Source of the DNA: Xanthomonas dyei
GTDB taxonomy: Bacteria > Pseudomonadota > Gammaproteobacteria > Xanthomonadales > Xanthomonadaceae
NCBI RefSeq assembly: GCF_002939865.1
Contig: NZ_MDEE01000001.1
Span: forward strand, 248,001 to 312,000
Reading direction: 5' to 3'
DNA length: 64,000 nucleotides
The notes under the pieces are model-generated. The model made no database searches, had not been told where the DNA came from, and saw only the letters and a program-made list of their open reading frames with translations. Positions 1-9,619 of this stretch are shown piece after piece. Position numbers and translations under genes: made by a program. Every line of letters starts with the position of its first letter. The first letter of the stretch is position 1.

Positions 1-1
1 T

Positions 2-358
2 CTGGAAAAGGGCCGTATCGCGATCTTCGCCGCCGGCACCGGCAACCCGTTCTTCACCACCGATTCGGGCGCGGCGCTGCGCGCGATCGAAATCGGTGCC
101 GACCTGCTGCTCAAGGCAACCAAGGTCGATGGCGTGTACGACAAGGACCCGAAAAAGCACACCGATGCGGTGCGCTACGACAGCCTGACCTACGACGAAG
201 TCATCATGCAGGGCCTGGAAGTGATGGACACCGCCGCCTTCGCGCTGGCACGCGACAGCGACCTGCCGCTGCGCATCTTCGGCATGAGCGAACCCGGCGT
301 GTTGCTGCGCATCCTGCGCGGCGAGCAGATCGGCACCTTGGTACAGGGCCGTAGCTGA
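2..358 (+). CDS. pyrH: UMP kinase, C-terminal part (5' end outside window)
   Basis: This is the last 118 codons of uridylate kinase, the cytoplasmic enzyme that phosphorylates UMP to UDP for pyrimidine nucleotide synthesis. The visible part has the amino-acid-kinase fold signature [17 protein letters not shown], followed by [15 protein letters not shown], the nucleotide-binding segment typical of bacterial PyrH. It ends in GEQIGTLV, the usual PyrH C-terminus. The frame is open from base 2, so the gene begins upstream of the window. The pyrH-frr-uppS-cdsA order that follows is the standard proteobacterial one and supports the call. Confidence 0.95.
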   Translation: MEKGRIAIFAAGTGNPFFTTDSGAALRAIEIGADLLLKATKVDGVYDKDPKKHTDAVRYDSLTYDEVIMQGLEVMDTAAFALARDSDLPLRIFGMSEPGVLLRILRGEQIGTLVQGRS

Positions 359-536
359 GGTTTGGGATTCGGGAATCGGAATTTGAGATTCGTGAAAGCG
401 TGAGCCTGGCACTTCTCGCGCCCGATCCACCGCATCGCCTGGCGTGAATGCGCCAGGCAGGTGAACCGGCTGCGCCGGCCCATGCAGGCCGGCGAGTCGT
501 GAAACCCCAGTCCCGGCTATAATCCCCGGATTCAGC
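359..536. repeat. GGGAATC-type repeat between pyrH and frr
   Basis: Just after the pyrH stop, bases 363-391 carry degenerate copies of the GGGATTC/GGGAATC motif found at many gene junctions in this window. A degenerate opposite-orientation arm (CCCAGTCCCGG, then ATCCCCGGATTC) lies at about 509-535. The 196-base pyrH-frr gap shows no gene. Confidence 0.55.
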
Positions 537-554
537 TCCACACGGATTCCGGCG

Positions 555-1112
555 ATGCTCAACCAGATCAAACAAGACGCGCAGGCGCGCATGACCAAGA
601 GCATCGATGCTCTGCGCCATTCACTGACCACCGTGCGTACCGGCCGCGCTTCGCCGGCGCTGCTGGACGGCATCAAGGTCAAGGCCTACGGCACCGATAC
701 CCCACTCAATCAGGTTGCCAGCATCAGCGTGTCCGAAGGCCGCTCGCTGGTGATCAGCCTGTTCGACAAGGGCATGATCAAGGATGTGGAAAAAGCCCTG
801 TACGCCTCGGATCTGGGCCTGACCCCGACCGTGGTGGGCACCGTGATCCGTCTGAACCTGCCGCCGCTGACCGAGGAGCGCCGCAAGGAGCTCAGCAAGT
901 CCGTGCATGGCGAAGGCGAAGACAGCAAGGTGGCCATCCGCAACATCCGTCGCGATGCCAATCAGCAGGTCAAGGATCTGCTGAAAGACAAGAAGGTCAC
1001 CGAAGACGAGGCCCGTGGCGCCGAAGACGACATCCAGAAGTTGACCGACAAGGCCATCAAGGATGTGGATGAGGTCGTCAAGGGCAAGGAACAGGAATTG
1101 ATGACGGTCTGA
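555..1112 (+). CDS. frr: Ribosome recycling factor
   Basis: This 185-residue protein matches the normal RRF length. RRF works with EF-G to split post-termination ribosomes in the cytoplasm. The N-terminus ([17 protein letters not shown]) and the segments [43 protein letters not shown] and [14 protein letters not shown] are classic for the family, forming the three-helix bundle and the hinge with the beta domain. It lies between pyrH and uppS, with only two bases before the uppS GTG, so the genes are probably co-transcribed. It is an essential housekeeping gene. Confidence 0.98.
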   Translation: MLNQIKQDAQARMTKSIDALRHSLTTVRTGRASPALLDGIKVKAYGTDTPLNQVASISVSEGRSLVISLFDKGMIKDVEKALYASDLGLTPTVVGTVIRLNLPPLTEERRKELSKSVHGEGEDSKVAIRNIRRDANQQVKDLLKDKKVTEDEARGAEDDIQKLTDKAIKDVDEVVKGKEQELMTV

Positions 1113-1114
1113 TC

Positions 1115-1891
1115 GTGGCATCGCCTGCCATGCATCCAGTCCCTTCTACCGACGCGATACCGCGCCACATTGCCATCATCATGGATGGCAACGGGCGTTG
1201 GGCGCAGCGTCGGCGACGTCCGCGCATGATCGGCCATCGCGCCGGTGCGCGGGCGGTCAACCGCACCATCGATTTCTGCCTGGAAAAAGGCGTATCGGCA
1301 CTCACCCTGTTCGCGTTCTCCAGTGAAAATTGGGGCCGTCCGCAGGAGGAAGTCGATGCGCTGATGAAGCTGTTTCTGCATGCGCTGGACCGCGAGGTCG
1401 AAGAACTGCAACGGCGCGGCGTGCAGGTGCGTTTCATCGGCGAGCGCAGCCGCTTCGCTGCGCCGCTGCGCGAGCGCATGGCCGCTGCCGAGCGCACCAC
1501 CGCCGGCAACGCGCGGCTGGTGCTCAGCATCGCAGCCAGTTACGGCGGCCGCCAGGACATCGCGCTGGCCGCGCGTGCGCTGGCCGAAGAGGTGGCTGCC
1601 GGGCGTCTGCAACCGCATCAGATCGACGAGGCCCTGCTGGCCAGCCGGGTCGCACTGGCCGACCTGCCGGCGCCGGATCTGTTCATCCGCACCGGCGGCG
1701 ATACCCGCATCAGCAATTTCCTGCTCTGGCAGCTGGCCTACACCGAGCTGTGGTTCACCGAAACCCTGTGGCCGGAGTTCGATGCCGGCGTGCTGCAGCA
1801 GGCGCTGGACGACTATGCCGGGCGCGAACGCCGCTTTGGCCTGACCAGTGCCCAGATCGCCGACAAGGCGACGGAGATCTCCTCCGCATGA
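1115..1891 (+). CDS. uppS: Undecaprenyl diphosphate synthase (cis-prenyltransferase)
   Basis: The enzyme adds isopentenyl diphosphate units to farnesyl diphosphate to make the C55 carrier for peptidoglycan and O-antigen. The catalytic segment [15 protein letters not shown] carries the essential Asp. [23 protein letters not shown] and [12 protein letters not shown] are also conserved UPPS motifs. The first in-frame start is GTG at 1115, two bases after frr. An ATG at 1130 would give a slightly shorter protein of 253 residues that still precedes the conserved core, so the start is uncertain by five codons. The stop overlaps the cdsA start by ATGA. Confidence 0.96.
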   Translation: MASPAMHPVPSTDAIPRHIAIIMDGNGRWAQRRRRPRMIGHRAGARAVNRTIDFCLEKGVSALTLFAFSSENWGRPQEEVDALMKLFLHALDREVEELQRRGVQVRFIGERSRFAAPLRERMAAAERTTAGNARLVLSIAASYGGRQDIALAARALAEEVAAGRLQPHQIDEALLASRVALADLPAPDLFIRTGGDTRISNFLLWQLAYTELWFTETLWPEFDAGVLQQALDDYAGRERRFGLTSAQIADKATEISSA

Positions 1892-2715
1892 CCAAGACCC
1901 GCGTGATTGCCGCGCTGATCATGGCGCCGCTCGCCATCTGCGCGATCGTGCTGCTGCCCACCCAATGGCTGGCGGCGCTGGCGGCGATCCTGTTCCTGAC
2001 CGGTCTGTGGGAGTGGCTCAAGCTCTCCGGCATCGACGACAGCCTGCCGCGCACCGTACTGCTGATGCTCAATCTGCTGCTGATGGTGCTGATGGTGTGG
2101 GCCTCGGCCGGTTCCATGGTGCTGTTCCAAATCGCCGCCCTGGTGGGAGTGGTCTGGTGGGTCCTGGCGCTGCTGTGGCTACGCTTTTTCACCTTTGGCG
2201 CCGATCACGGCAACGGCCAGGCGCGCGCGCTCAAGCTGGCGGCCGGCACCCTGGCGGTGCTTCCGGCCTGGGCGGCGCTGGTGCTGCTGCACGCCAACCC
2301 GGACAAGGGCAACCTTTGGCTGCTGACCGCCCTGACCATGGTCTGGGCGGCCGACTCGGGGGCGTATTTCGCCGGGCGCGCGTTCGGCAAGCACAAGCTG
2401 GCGCCGCGCATCAGCCCCAACAAGACCATCGAAGGCCTGCTCGGCGGGATGGTTGCCGGTATCGCGGTGGCCTGCGCGTTCGGCTGGCTGGCCGGGCTGA
2501 CCCTGGCGCATGTGCCGCAACTGGTTCTGGTCGCGGCAGTTGCGGTGCTGGCGTCGGTGCTCGGCGACCTGTTCGAAAGCCTGCTCAAGCGCCACGCCGG
2601 CGCCAAGGACTCGGGCACGGTGATTCCCGGCCACGGCGGCGTGCTGGATCGCATCGATGGCGTGCTCGCCGCCCTGCCGGTGTTCGCACTCGGCAAGGAA
2701 ATTCTCGGATTCTAA
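1888..2715 (+). CDS. cdsA: Phosphatidate cytidylyltransferase
   Basis: CdsA makes CDP-diacylglycerol from phosphatidic acid and CTP in the inner membrane, the precursor of all phospholipids. The 275-residue protein is almost entirely hydrophobic helices. It carries the family signature near its C-terminus: [30 protein letters not shown] and, later, [19 protein letters not shown]. The start is the ATG that overlaps the uppS stop; the frame is open much further upstream, but only as the shadow of uppS. The dxr start lies two bases past its stop. Confidence 0.97.
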   Translation: MTKTRVIAALIMAPLAICAIVLLPTQWLAALAAILFLTGLWEWLKLSGIDDSLPRTVLLMLNLLLMVLMVWASAGSMVLFQIAALVGVVWWVLALLWLRFFTFGADHGNGQARALKLAAGTLAVLPAWAALVLLHANPDKGNLWLLTALTMVWAADSGAYFAGRAFGKHKLAPRISPNKTIEGLLGGMVAGIAVACAFGWLAGLTLAHVPQLVLVAAVAVLASVLGDLFESLLKRHAGAKDSGTVIPGHGGVLDRIDGVLAALPVFALGKEILGF

Positions 2716-2717
2716 GC

Positions 2718-3908
2718 ATGGCTGGCTCTTCTCCCCGCCAGGTCGCCGTCTTCGGCGCGACCGGCTCGATCGGTACGTCGGCACTGGACGTGATCGCCCG
2801 CCATCCGCAGCGGCTGCGCGTCAGCGTGCTGTCCGCGGGCCGCCAGGTGGATGCCTTGCTGGCGCTATGCGCCACGCATCGACCTGCGCATGCGGTGATT
2901 GCCGACGAGGCGCTGTACCCGGCCCTGCGTGACGGCTTGCGTGCCGCCGGCCTCGCCACCCAGGCGCACGCCGGTACAGCGGCGCTGGATGCGCTGGCCG
3001 GCAGCGATGCCTGCGACACCGTGGTAGCTGCCATCGTGGGCGCCGCCGGCCTGCCTTCGACCCTGGCCGCCGCTCGCGCCGGCAAGCGCCTGCTGCTGGC
3101 CAACAAGGAATCGCTGGTACTGGCCGGCGAGCTGCTGACCCGCACCGCGGCCGCGGCAGGCGCGGAGATCATTCCGATCGACAGCGAACACAGCGCCATT
3201 TTCCAATGCCTGCGCTCGTGCGACGCCAGCCGCGGCGTGCGTCGGGTGGTCCTGACCGCCTCCGGTGGCCCGTTCCGGGGCTGGGATCGCACCGCGCTGG
3301 CGGCAGTGACGCCCGCGCAGGCGGTTGCGCACCCGAAGTGGTCGATGGGCCCGAAGATCTCGGTGGATTCGGCCACCCTGATGAACAAGGGCCTGGAAGT
3401 CATCGAGGCGCATCATCTGTTTGGCCTGACCGGCGAGCAGATCGATGTGCTGGTGCACCCGCAGAGTCTGGTGCATTCGCTGGTGGAGTTCGTCGACGGC
3501 TCCACCCTGGCCCAGCTCGGCCTGCCGGACATGCGCACCACCTTGGCGGTGGGTCTGGCGTGGCCGGAGCGGGTGGAATCGGGTGTGGCAGGACTGGATC
3601 TGCTGCAACAGGGGCGGCTGGATTTCGAAGCGCCCGATACAGCCGCATTCCCGTGCCTGCGCCTGGCCTGGGAGGCTCTGCGCGCCGGCGGAACCGCGCC
3701 TGCGATCCTGAACGCAGCTAACGAAGTGGCTGTTTCAGCGTTTCTTCAGGGCCAGATAGGTTTCCTAGCGATCCCTGCGTTGGTCGAACACACGTTGACA
3801 ACGCTCCCACGGCACAATGCCGACTCCCTCGACATCCTGCTTTTTGCCGATGCGCAAGCCCGGCAAATCACCGAACGCGCCCTCGCCAACCACGCCCTTC
3901 ATGCCTGA
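2718..3908 (+). CDS. dxr: 1-deoxy-D-xylulose 5-phosphate reductoisomerase
   Basis: This 396-residue enzyme performs the committed NADPH-dependent step of the MEP isoprenoid pathway, turning DXP into MEP. The N-terminal dinucleotide-binding motif is [14 protein letters not shown]. The metal and substrate motifs follow in order: [53 protein letters not shown] and [12 protein letters not shown]. It sits in the cdsA-dxr-rseP-bamA run usual for gammaproteobacteria and feeds isoprenoid units to uppS two genes upstream. Confidence 0.98.
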   Translation: MAGSSPRQVAVFGATGSIGTSALDVIARHPQRLRVSVLSAGRQVDALLALCATHRPAHAVIADEALYPALRDGLRAAGLATQAHAGTAALDALAGSDACDTVVAAIVGAAGLPSTLAAARAGKRLLLANKESLVLAGELLTRTAAAAGAEIIPIDSEHSAIFQCLRSCDASRGVRRVVLTASGGPFRGWDRTALAAVTPAQAVAHPKWSMGPKISVDSATLMNKGLEVIEAHHLFGLTGEQIDVLVHPQSLVHSLVEFVDGSTLAQLGLPDMRTTLAVGLAWPERVESGVAGLDLLQQGRLDFEAPDTAAFPCLRLAWEALRAGGTAPAILNAANEVAVSAFLQGQIGFLAIPALVEHTLTTLPRHNADSLDILLFADAQARQITERALANHALHA

Positions 3909-3934
3909 TCGATCCACGCAGCCGAGTTGCATCC

Positions 3935-5281
3935 ATGGGTGATTTCATCGGTTCGGTCTGGTGGATGATCGTCAGCCTGGGTCTATTGGTGACATTCCAC
4001 GAATTCGGGCACTTCTGGGTCGCGCGCCGCTGTGGCGTCAAGGTGCTGCGGTTTTCGGTGGGCTTCGGCAAGCCGCTGTGGATGCGCCGCGACCGCCACG
4101 GCACCGAGTTCGTGGTGGCCGCGATTCCGCTGGGTGGCTACGTCAAGATGCTCGACGAGCGCGAAGGCGACGTGCACCCGGCCGAACTGGATCAGGCGTT
4201 CAATCGCAAGACGGTGTGGCAGCGCATCGCGATTGTAGCTGCCGGCCCCATCGCCAACCTGCTGCTGTGCATGGCGATGCTGTGGGCCATGTTCGTGGTC
4301 GGCAAGCAGGATTATTCGGCCACCGTCGGCCGCGCCGATGGCCTGGCCGCCGAAGCCGGGCTGACAGCGGGCGAGCGCATCGTGCGCATCGACGGACGCA
4401 GCGTGAGCAGCTGGAGCGATGCCAGCATGCAGCTCACCACCGCGGCGATGGACAAGCGCGACATCCAGGTCCGCACCGCCGCCGAGGGTGGCGGCAACAA
4501 CGAGCACACCTTGCGTCTTTCGCAGTTGCCGGTCGGTTTCGACGAGCGCCGGGTGGCATCGCTGGCCGGCATCGGCTGGCAGTTCATGTTGCAGCCGCCG
4601 GTGATTGCCGAGGTAGTGCCAGGGTCGGTGGCCGACGGCCTGCTCAAGCCGGGCGATCGCATCGTGGCCATCGATGGCCAGCCGATCCGCTCGGCCGAAG
4701 ACATCATTCCGCAGGTGCAGGCGCTGGGCGCGCACGGCGGGCCGGGCATGATCGAAGTGGCGCGCGGCGAAGACCGCCTGGCGCTGGAAATCGCACCGCG
4801 CAAATCGCCGCAGGGCCAGTGGATGATCGGGGTCCGCCCGGCCGCCGCACCGGCGCCGGAATACGACAGCCGCCAGCAGTACGGCGTCTTTGCTGCGGTG
4901 CCGGCGGCGATCCGCGAAACCGGCAAGATGACCGCCGATTCGCTGGGCATGATGAAGCGCATGCTCACCGGCCAGGCCTCTGTCAAGAACATTTCCGGCC
5001 CGGTCACGATTGCGCGCGCGGCCAACGCCTCGGCCGAACGCGGGCTCGACTGGTTCCTGTATTTTCTGGGATTGCTGTCGCTCAGCCTGGCGATCATCAA
5101 CCTGATGCCCATCCCGATCTTGGACGGTGGGCATCTGCTGTATTACCTTATTGAGTTGGTCAAGGGCAGCCCGATCAGCGAACGGGCCATGATTGCCGGG
5201 CAATATGTCGGCCTGGCGGTCCTGGCCGGGTTGATGGGACTGGCGTTCTACAACGATATCCTCGGCCTGGTTCCACGATGA
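3935..5281 (+). CDS. rseP: Site-2 zinc metalloprotease RseP
   Basis: This inner-membrane protease cleaves transmembrane segments, classically of the anti-sigma factor RseA and of leftover signal peptides. HEFGH at residues 22-26 in the first membrane helix is the zinc-binding HExxH motif. The third ligand motif, PIPILDGGHLL, is near the C-terminus. Between them lie two PDZ-like domains, at roughly residues 115-195 (AEAGLTAGERIVRIDG) and 210-290 (ADGLLKPGDRIVAIDG). The length of 448 is normal. Its TGA is entered four bases early by an ATG in the bamA frame, but I prefer a later bamA start. Confidence 0.97.
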   Translation: MGDFIGSVWWMIVSLGLLVTFHEFGHFWVARRCGVKVLRFSVGFGKPLWMRRDRHGTEFVVAAIPLGGYVKMLDEREGDVHPAELDQAFNRKTVWQRIAIVAAGPIANLLLCMAMLWAMFVVGKQDYSATVGRADGLAAEAGLTAGERIVRIDGRSVSSWSDASMQLTTAAMDKRDIQVRTAAEGGGNNEHTLRLSQLPVGFDERRVASLAGIGWQFMLQPPVIAEVVPGSVADGLLKPGDRIVAIDGQPIRSAEDIIPQVQALGAHGGPGMIEVARGEDRLALEIAPRKSPQGQWMIGVRPAAAPAPEYDSRQQYGVFAAVPAAIRETGKMTADSLGMMKRMLTGQASVKNISGPVTIARAANASAERGLDWFLYFLGLLSLSLAIINLMPIPILDGGHLLYYLIELVKGSPISERAMIAGQYVGLAVLAGLMGLAFYNDILGLVPR

Positions 5282-5364
5282 AATTGCTCCACTCTTTCCG
5301 CCTGTTGTCGTCGTCATACGCCGGCACCCAGCAACACCCGAAATCGACTCCAACCGGATGTGAC

Positions 5365-7731
5365 ATGACGCGTCTTCCCACTCGCCGCCTGCTTGCCCTC
5401 GCTCTCGCCGCCGGCCTCAGCCTGCCAGCCGTTGCCCTGGCCGCAGAGCCGTTCGTTGCCAGCGACATCCGCGTCGACGGCCTGCAGCGCATCGCTTCCG
5501 GCACCGTGTTCACGTATCTGCCGGTGAACCGCGGCGACACCGTGGACGATGCCAAGGTGGCCGACTCGATCCGGGCGCTGTACCGCACCGGCTTCTTCGA
5601 AGACGTGCAGCTGGACCGCCAGGGCAACATCCTGGTGATCACGGTCAAGGAACGTCCGGCGATCAACAAGCTCACTGTGACCGGCAACAAGGACATCAAG
5701 TCCGAAGAGCTGCTCAAGGGCCTGGGCGATATCGGCCTGACCGAAGGCGGCACCTTCGACCGCCTGAGCCTGGACCGCGTGACCCAGGAACTGACCCGTC
5801 AGTACAACAACCGCGGCAAGTACAACGTCGAGATCACCCCGACCGTCAGCCCGCTGGACCGCAACCGCGTCGATGTGGCCATCGCGATCAAGGAAGGCAA
5901 GGCGGCCAAGATCCGTCACGTCAACCTGATCGGCACCGAAAAGTTCGCCAACGAAGACATCCTGGAGAACTGGGAATCCAAGGAGCACAACTGGGCCTCG
6001 TGGTATCGCCGCGACGACCAGTACTCCAAGGAAAAGATGTCCGGCGACCTGGAGAAGCTCAACTCCTGGTACCTGGACCGCGGCTACGTGGACTTCAGCA
6101 TCGACTCCACCCAGGTGGCCATCAGCCCCGACAAGCGCGACATGTTTGTCAGCGCCGGCGTCACCGAGGGCGAGCAGTACAAGATTTCCGACATCAAGGT
6201 CACCGGCGACACCGTGCTGCCGCAGGCCGATATCGAGCGTCTGGTGATTCCCAAGGCCGGCGATATCTTCTCGCGCGCGCTGCTGGAGTACACCTCCGAT
6301 GCGATCACCAACACGCTGAGCAACGTCGGTTACGCGTTCGCCAAGGTCAACCCGATTCCGACCCCCAACCGCGAGGACCGCACCGTTGCGGTGAACCTGC
6401 AGGTGGTGCCCGGCCCGCGCGTGACCGTGCGCCGCATCCTCTACAAGGGCAACAGCCGCACCTCCGACGAAGTGTTGCGCCGCGAAATGCGCCAGTTCGA
6501 AAACACCTGGTATTCGCAGGCGGCAATCGACCGTTCCAAGATCCGTCTGCAACGCCTGGGCTACTTCGAGTCGGTGAACGTGGAGACCCCGGCGGTACCT
6601 GGCAGCAACGACCAGGTGGACGTGATCTACGACGTCAAGGAAACCACCTCCGGCAGCTTCGTGTTCGGCCTGGGTTATTCGCAAAGCTTCGGTGTGACCA
6701 CCTCGGTGCAGTTGTCGCAGAACAACTTCCTGGGCGGCGGTAACCGCGTGGCGGTGGAAGCCTCGCGCAGCACCTTCCAGCAGCGTTACGCCTTCTCCTA
6801 CACCAACCCGTTCTTTACCGACGACGGCGTGTCGCTGGGCTACAACCTGTCGTGGCGTTCGCTGGATTACTCGGACTTCAACACCGCGCAGTTCAACAGC
6901 AAGAACGGTTCGGCGCAGGTGGTGTTCGGCGTGCCGATCACCGAGAACGACACCGTCTCGGCCATGATCGGCATCGACAGCAACCAGATCACCACCTTTC
7001 CGGGCACCACGCCGCAGGCGATCGTCGATTACATCGATGCGATCGGCACACGCACCTTCCATGCCTGGCGCAGCGAACTGGGTTGGGCGCGCGATACCCG
7101 CAACGACTTCTTCATGCCGACCCGCGGCATGTACCAGCGCGTCGGCCTGGAAACCACCCTGCCCGGTTCCACGGTCGAGTACTACAAGCTCAACTACCAG
7201 ATCTCCAACTACTGGCCGATCATCCCGGCGCTGGTGTTGAACACGCGCTTCGAGCTGGGCTACGGCGACAGCTACGGCAACGACAGCACTCGCGTCGTGG
7301 CCGGCCCCAATGGCACCTCGCGCACCATCACTGCGACCGGCCTGCCGTTCTACGAGAACTTCTACGCCGGCGGTACCAACTCGGTGCGCGGCTTCGAAGA
7401 CAATACCCTGGGTCCGCGTTCGGAGCCGATCAACGGCTTCACGCGCGGCCAGCCACTGGGTGGTTCGTTCAAGACCGTCGGCTCGGTGGAAATGTATTTC
7501 CCGAAGCTGTTCGACAGCCCGTCGGCGCGCGTGTCGGCGTTTTTCGACTTCGGTAACGTGTACGACGGCGTGGACAACTTCAAGGCCAACGAGTTGCGCG
7601 CCTCTACTGGTGTGGCGCTGTTGTGGCGCGCCCCGGTCGGCCCCATCTCGATCAGCTACGCGTTCCCGCTGAAGAAGGAAGACAACGACGAGATCGAGCG
7701 CCTGCAGTTCACCTTCGGCGGCCAGTTCTAA
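5365..7731 (+). CDS. bamA: Outer membrane protein assembly factor BamA
   Basis: BamA is the core of the BAM complex that folds beta-barrels into the outer membrane. From the ATG at 5365 the protein has 788 residues and a clear signal peptide (MTRLPTRRLLALALAAGLSL, cut after AVALAA). Five POTRA domains fill about residues 27-420, followed by a barrel with the conserved loop-6 motif NSVRGFEDN and a terminal Phe (FGGQF), the usual outer-membrane insertion signal. An in-frame ATG at 5278 overlaps the rseP stop. It would place a polar 29-residue stretch before the signal peptide, so I consider it less likely. A strong terminator follows. Confidence 0.96.
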   Translation: MTRLPTRRLLALALAAGLSLPAVALAAEPFVASDIRVDGLQRIASGTVFTYLPVNRGDTVDDAKVADSIRALYRTGFFEDVQLDRQGNILVITVKERPAINKLTVTGNKDIKSEELLKGLGDIGLTEGGTFDRLSLDRVTQELTRQYNNRGKYNVEITPTVSPLDRNRVDVAIAIKEGKAAKIRHVNLIGTEKFANEDILENWESKEHNWASWYRRDDQYSKEKMSGDLEKLNSWYLDRGYVDFSIDSTQVAISPDKRDMFVSAGVTEGEQYKISDIKVTGDTVLPQADIERLVIPKAGDIFSRALLEYTSDAITNTLSNVGYAFAKVNPIPTPNREDRTVAVNLQVVPGPRVTVRRILYKGNSRTSDEVLRREMRQFENTWYSQAAIDRSKIRLQRLGYFESVNVETPAVPGSNDQVDVIYDVKETTSGSFVFGLGYSQSFGVTTSVQLSQNNFLGGGNRVAVEASRSTFQQRYAFSYTNPFFTDDGVSLGYNLSWRSLDYSDFNTAQFNSKNGSAQVVFGVPITENDTVSAMIGIDSNQITTFPGTTPQAIVDYIDAIGTRTFHAWRSELGWARDTRNDFFMPTRGMYQRVGLETTLPGSTVEYYKLNYQISNYWPIIPALVLNTRFELGYGDSYGNDSTRVVAGPNGTSRTITATGLPFYENFYAGGTNSVRGFEDNTLGPRSEPINGFTRGQPLGGSFKTVGSVEMYFPKLFDSPSARVSAFFDFGNVYDGVDNFKANELRASTGVALLWRAPVGPISISYAFPLKKEDNDEIERLQFTFGGQF

Positions 7732-7741
7732 GACGCACGCA

Positions 7742-7779
7742 AAACAATGGCGGCCCGACTGGTCGGGCCGCCATTGTTT
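7742..7779 (+). terminator. Rho-independent terminator after bamA
   Basis: A near-perfect inverted repeat starts with AAACAATGGCGGCCCGAC and returns as its complement after a two-base loop, ending in a short T run. The very stable stem 11 bases past the bamA stop should end the rseP-bamA transcript. Being symmetric, it can also stop the converging minus-strand gene at 7807. Confidence 0.88.
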
Positions 7780-7806
7780 GTCTGTGGTACCAGACGCGTT
7801 ACGGGT

Positions 7807-7998
7807 TCAGAAGTAGCTCTGGAACAGCGTGCTCAGGCAGCTCGCCGTCCCGCTCCAATCGGATGTATCGACACACTGGACCTGCTGGTCCCAGAAGTTC
7901 TGAGCGTCGGCACGCTGCTGCGAAAGATCATCGGCCGAAGCGCTGCTGACTGCGCCCAGCAGGACGACGCCGGCAAACATGGAGAGGAGAGTTTTCAT
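7807..7998 (-). CDS. Small exported protein of unknown function
   Basis: The 63-residue product begins with a textbook signal peptide (MKTLLSMFAGVVLLGAVSSA, cleavage after ASA). The mature part is about 41 residues, acidic and aromatic, with two Cys (VQCVDTS and TASCLST) that could form a disulfide in the periplasm. A good ribosome-binding site, AGGAAG, lies eight bases before the ATG. The gene points against bamA and shares its terminator, and an AT-rich 120-base region separates it from lpxD. I do not recognise the family. Signal peptide plus RBS make a real gene likely. Confidence 0.72.
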   Translation of the reverse strand: MKTLLSMFAGVVLLGAVSSASADDLSQQRADAQNFWDQQVQCVDTSDWSGTASCLSTLFQSYF

Positions 7999-8052
7999 AT
8001 GCTTCTTCCTGGGTTAGCCGCTCGGTTGCGGCCAAGCAACAGATACGCCTGA

Positions 8053-8109
8053 CTGTTTAGCAAATTCTTGGCGATGTTTTTTTTCGGTAAAAACAGCCAC
8101 TTACTGTTT
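8053..8109. promoter_or_regulatory. AT-rich divergent promoter region with CTGTTT/AAACAG repeats
   Basis: Between the divergent small gene (start 7998) and lpxD (start 8126) the DNA is unusually AT-rich. It carries CTGTTT at 8053-8058, AAACAG at 8091-8096 and CTGTTT at 8104-8109. The last two form an inverted repeat with a seven-base spacer, 16 bases before lpxD. This could be an operator or part of a promoter. The repeats are seen directly; the function is inferred. Confidence 0.35.
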
Positions 8110-8125
8110 ACGCGAGGTTTACCTG

Positions 8126-9139
8126 ATGCCCCTGACCGCCAGTGCGATTGCCGAACAATTTGGTCTGACCGTCGTGGGCGACGGCGCGACTGAGGTCACC
8201 GGGGTAGCGACGCTGGCGCACGCTGGAGCCGGCCAGCTGAGCTTCCTGTCCAACCCGCGCTATCGGCCGCAATTGGCTGAGACACGCGCTGCGGTGGTGG
8301 TGGTGCGCGCCGACGATGCCGAGGCGGCGCACGGCACCGTGCTGGTTGCCAAGGACCCGTACACCGCATTCGCCAAGATCGCCGCGTTGTTCGACGTGGC
8401 GCCAGTGCGCGAGCCCGGCATTCATCCCATGGCGGTGATCGATCCCAGCGCGCAGGTGTCGCCTGGCGCGCATGTCGGGCCGTTTGTGAGCATCGGTGCG
8501 CGTAGCCGCGTGGGCGATGGCTGCATCATCGGCACCGGCAGCATCATCGGCGAAGACTGCGTGGTGGACGATGGCAGCGAGCTGATCGCCCGCGTCACCC
8601 TGGTCACCCGGGTGCGGCTGGGCAAGCGCGTGCGCATTCATCCCGGCGCGGTGATCGGCGCCGATGGCTTCGGCCTGGCGATGGATGCCGGCCACTGGAT
8701 CAAGGTGCCGCAGCTGGGCGGTGTGGTGATCGGCGACGATTGCGAGATTGGCGCCAACACCTGCATCGACCGTGGCGCGCTGGAAGACACCGTGCTCGAA
8801 GAAGACGTGCGCGTGGACAACCTGGTGCAGATTGCGCACAACTGCCGGATCGGCGCGCACAGCGCGATCGCCGGCTGCACCGGCATCGCCGGCAGCGCCA
8901 AGATCGGCCGCTATTGCCTGCTCGGCGGGCATGTCGGCGTGGTCGGCCACCTGGAGATCTGCGACAAGGTCGTCATCACCGGCAAGTCGGTGGTGCGCAA
9001 TTCCATCCATGAGCCGGGCGAGTATTCGTCCGGCACCCCCCTCACCGACAATCGCACGTGGCGCAAGAATGCCGCGCGCTTCAAACAACTCGATGCGCTG
9101 GCAAGGCGCATCCTGGCTGTGGGCAAGGAGAACGCATGA
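8126..9139 (+). CDS. lpxD: UDP-3-O-(3-hydroxyacyl)glucosamine N-acyltransferase
   Basis: LpxD adds the second hydroxyacyl chain, from acyl-ACP, in the third step of lipid A synthesis. The 337-residue protein has the N-terminal uridine-binding domain (LSFLSNPRYRPQL at about 34-46) and a left-handed beta-helix of hexapeptide repeats from about residue 105. The catalytic His lies in QIAHNCRIGAHSAI. It ends in a helical tail, as in other LpxD proteins. The start follows a GAGG ribosome-binding site. Its TGA overlaps the fabZ ATG, and the lpxD-fabZ-lpxA-lpxB order is the usual lipid A cluster. Confidence 0.97.
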   Translation: MPLTASAIAEQFGLTVVGDGATEVTGVATLAHAGAGQLSFLSNPRYRPQLAETRAAVVVVRADDAEAAHGTVLVAKDPYTAFAKIAALFDVAPVREPGIHPMAVIDPSAQVSPGAHVGPFVSIGARSRVGDGCIIGTGSIIGEDCVVDDGSELIARVTLVTRVRLGKRVRIHPGAVIGADGFGLAMDAGHWIKVPQLGGVVIGDDCEIGANTCIDRGALEDTVLEEDVRVDNLVQIAHNCRIGAHSAIAGCTGIAGSAKIGRYCLLGGHVGVVGHLEICDKVVITGKSVVRNSIHEPGEYSSGTPLTDNRTWRKNAARFKQLDALARRILAVGKENA

Positions 9140-9594
9140 GTCACCCCGTTTACGAGCTGCCGATCGACGTCAGCCAGATCCACACGCTGATCCCGCACCG
9201 CTACCCGTTTCTGCTGGTCGACCGGGTCATCGAACTGGATCTGGACGCCAAGCGCATCGTCGGGCAGAAGAACGTCAGCATCAACGAGCCGTTCTTCCAG
9301 GGCCACTTCCCGAACCGTCCGGTGATGCCTGGCGTGTTGATCATCGAAGCGCTGGCGCAGGTCGGTGGCGTGATGACCCAGCTCGGCCTGGGCCGCGATG
9401 CGTTGTCCCAGCTGTTCTACATGGTCAAGGTGGACAATGCCCGCTTCAACAAGCAGGTGATCCCCGGCGATGTGCTGATCATGGAGGTGCAGATGAAGCG
9501 CCTGATCCGCAACGTGGGATGCTTCTATGGCGAGGCCAAGGTGGATGGCGCAGTAGTGGCCAGTGCCGAGGTGATGTGCGCCGGCGCCAGGTAA
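9136..9594 (+). CDS. fabZ: 3-hydroxyacyl-ACP dehydratase FabZ
   Basis: FabZ dehydrates 3-hydroxyacyl-ACP in fatty-acid elongation and competes with LpxA and LpxD for the same hydroxyacyl-ACP pool, which explains its place among the lpx genes. The 152-residue hot-dog-fold protein has LIPHRYPFLLVDRV and GHFPNRPVMPGVLIIEALAQ. The latter carries the catalytic His and Glu. The ATG at 9136 overlaps the lpxD stop by four bases and is preceded by AAGGAG, so this start is well supported. An open extension upstream is only an lpxD shadow. Confidence 0.97.
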   Translation: MSHPVYELPIDVSQIHTLIPHRYPFLLVDRVIELDLDAKRIVGQKNVSINEPFFQGHFPNRPVMPGVLIIEALAQVGGVMTQLGLGRDALSQLFYMVKVDNARFNKQVIPGDVLIMEVQMKRLIRNVGCFYGEAKVDGAVVASAEVMCAGAR

Positions 9595-9619
9595 TGACCC
9601 GCTCCCGGAGTGAGAGACG

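Noticed and set aside
5278-5364. ATG at 5278 as the bamA start
   Set aside because: It overlaps the rseP stop neatly, but it would put 29 polar residues in front of a clean signal peptide. The ATG at 5365 is more plausible.
5314-7062. Long open frame on the minus strand opposite bamA
   Set aside because: Codon bias in a GC-rich gene leaves the opposite frame open. The product has no domain, and bamA on the plus strand is certain.
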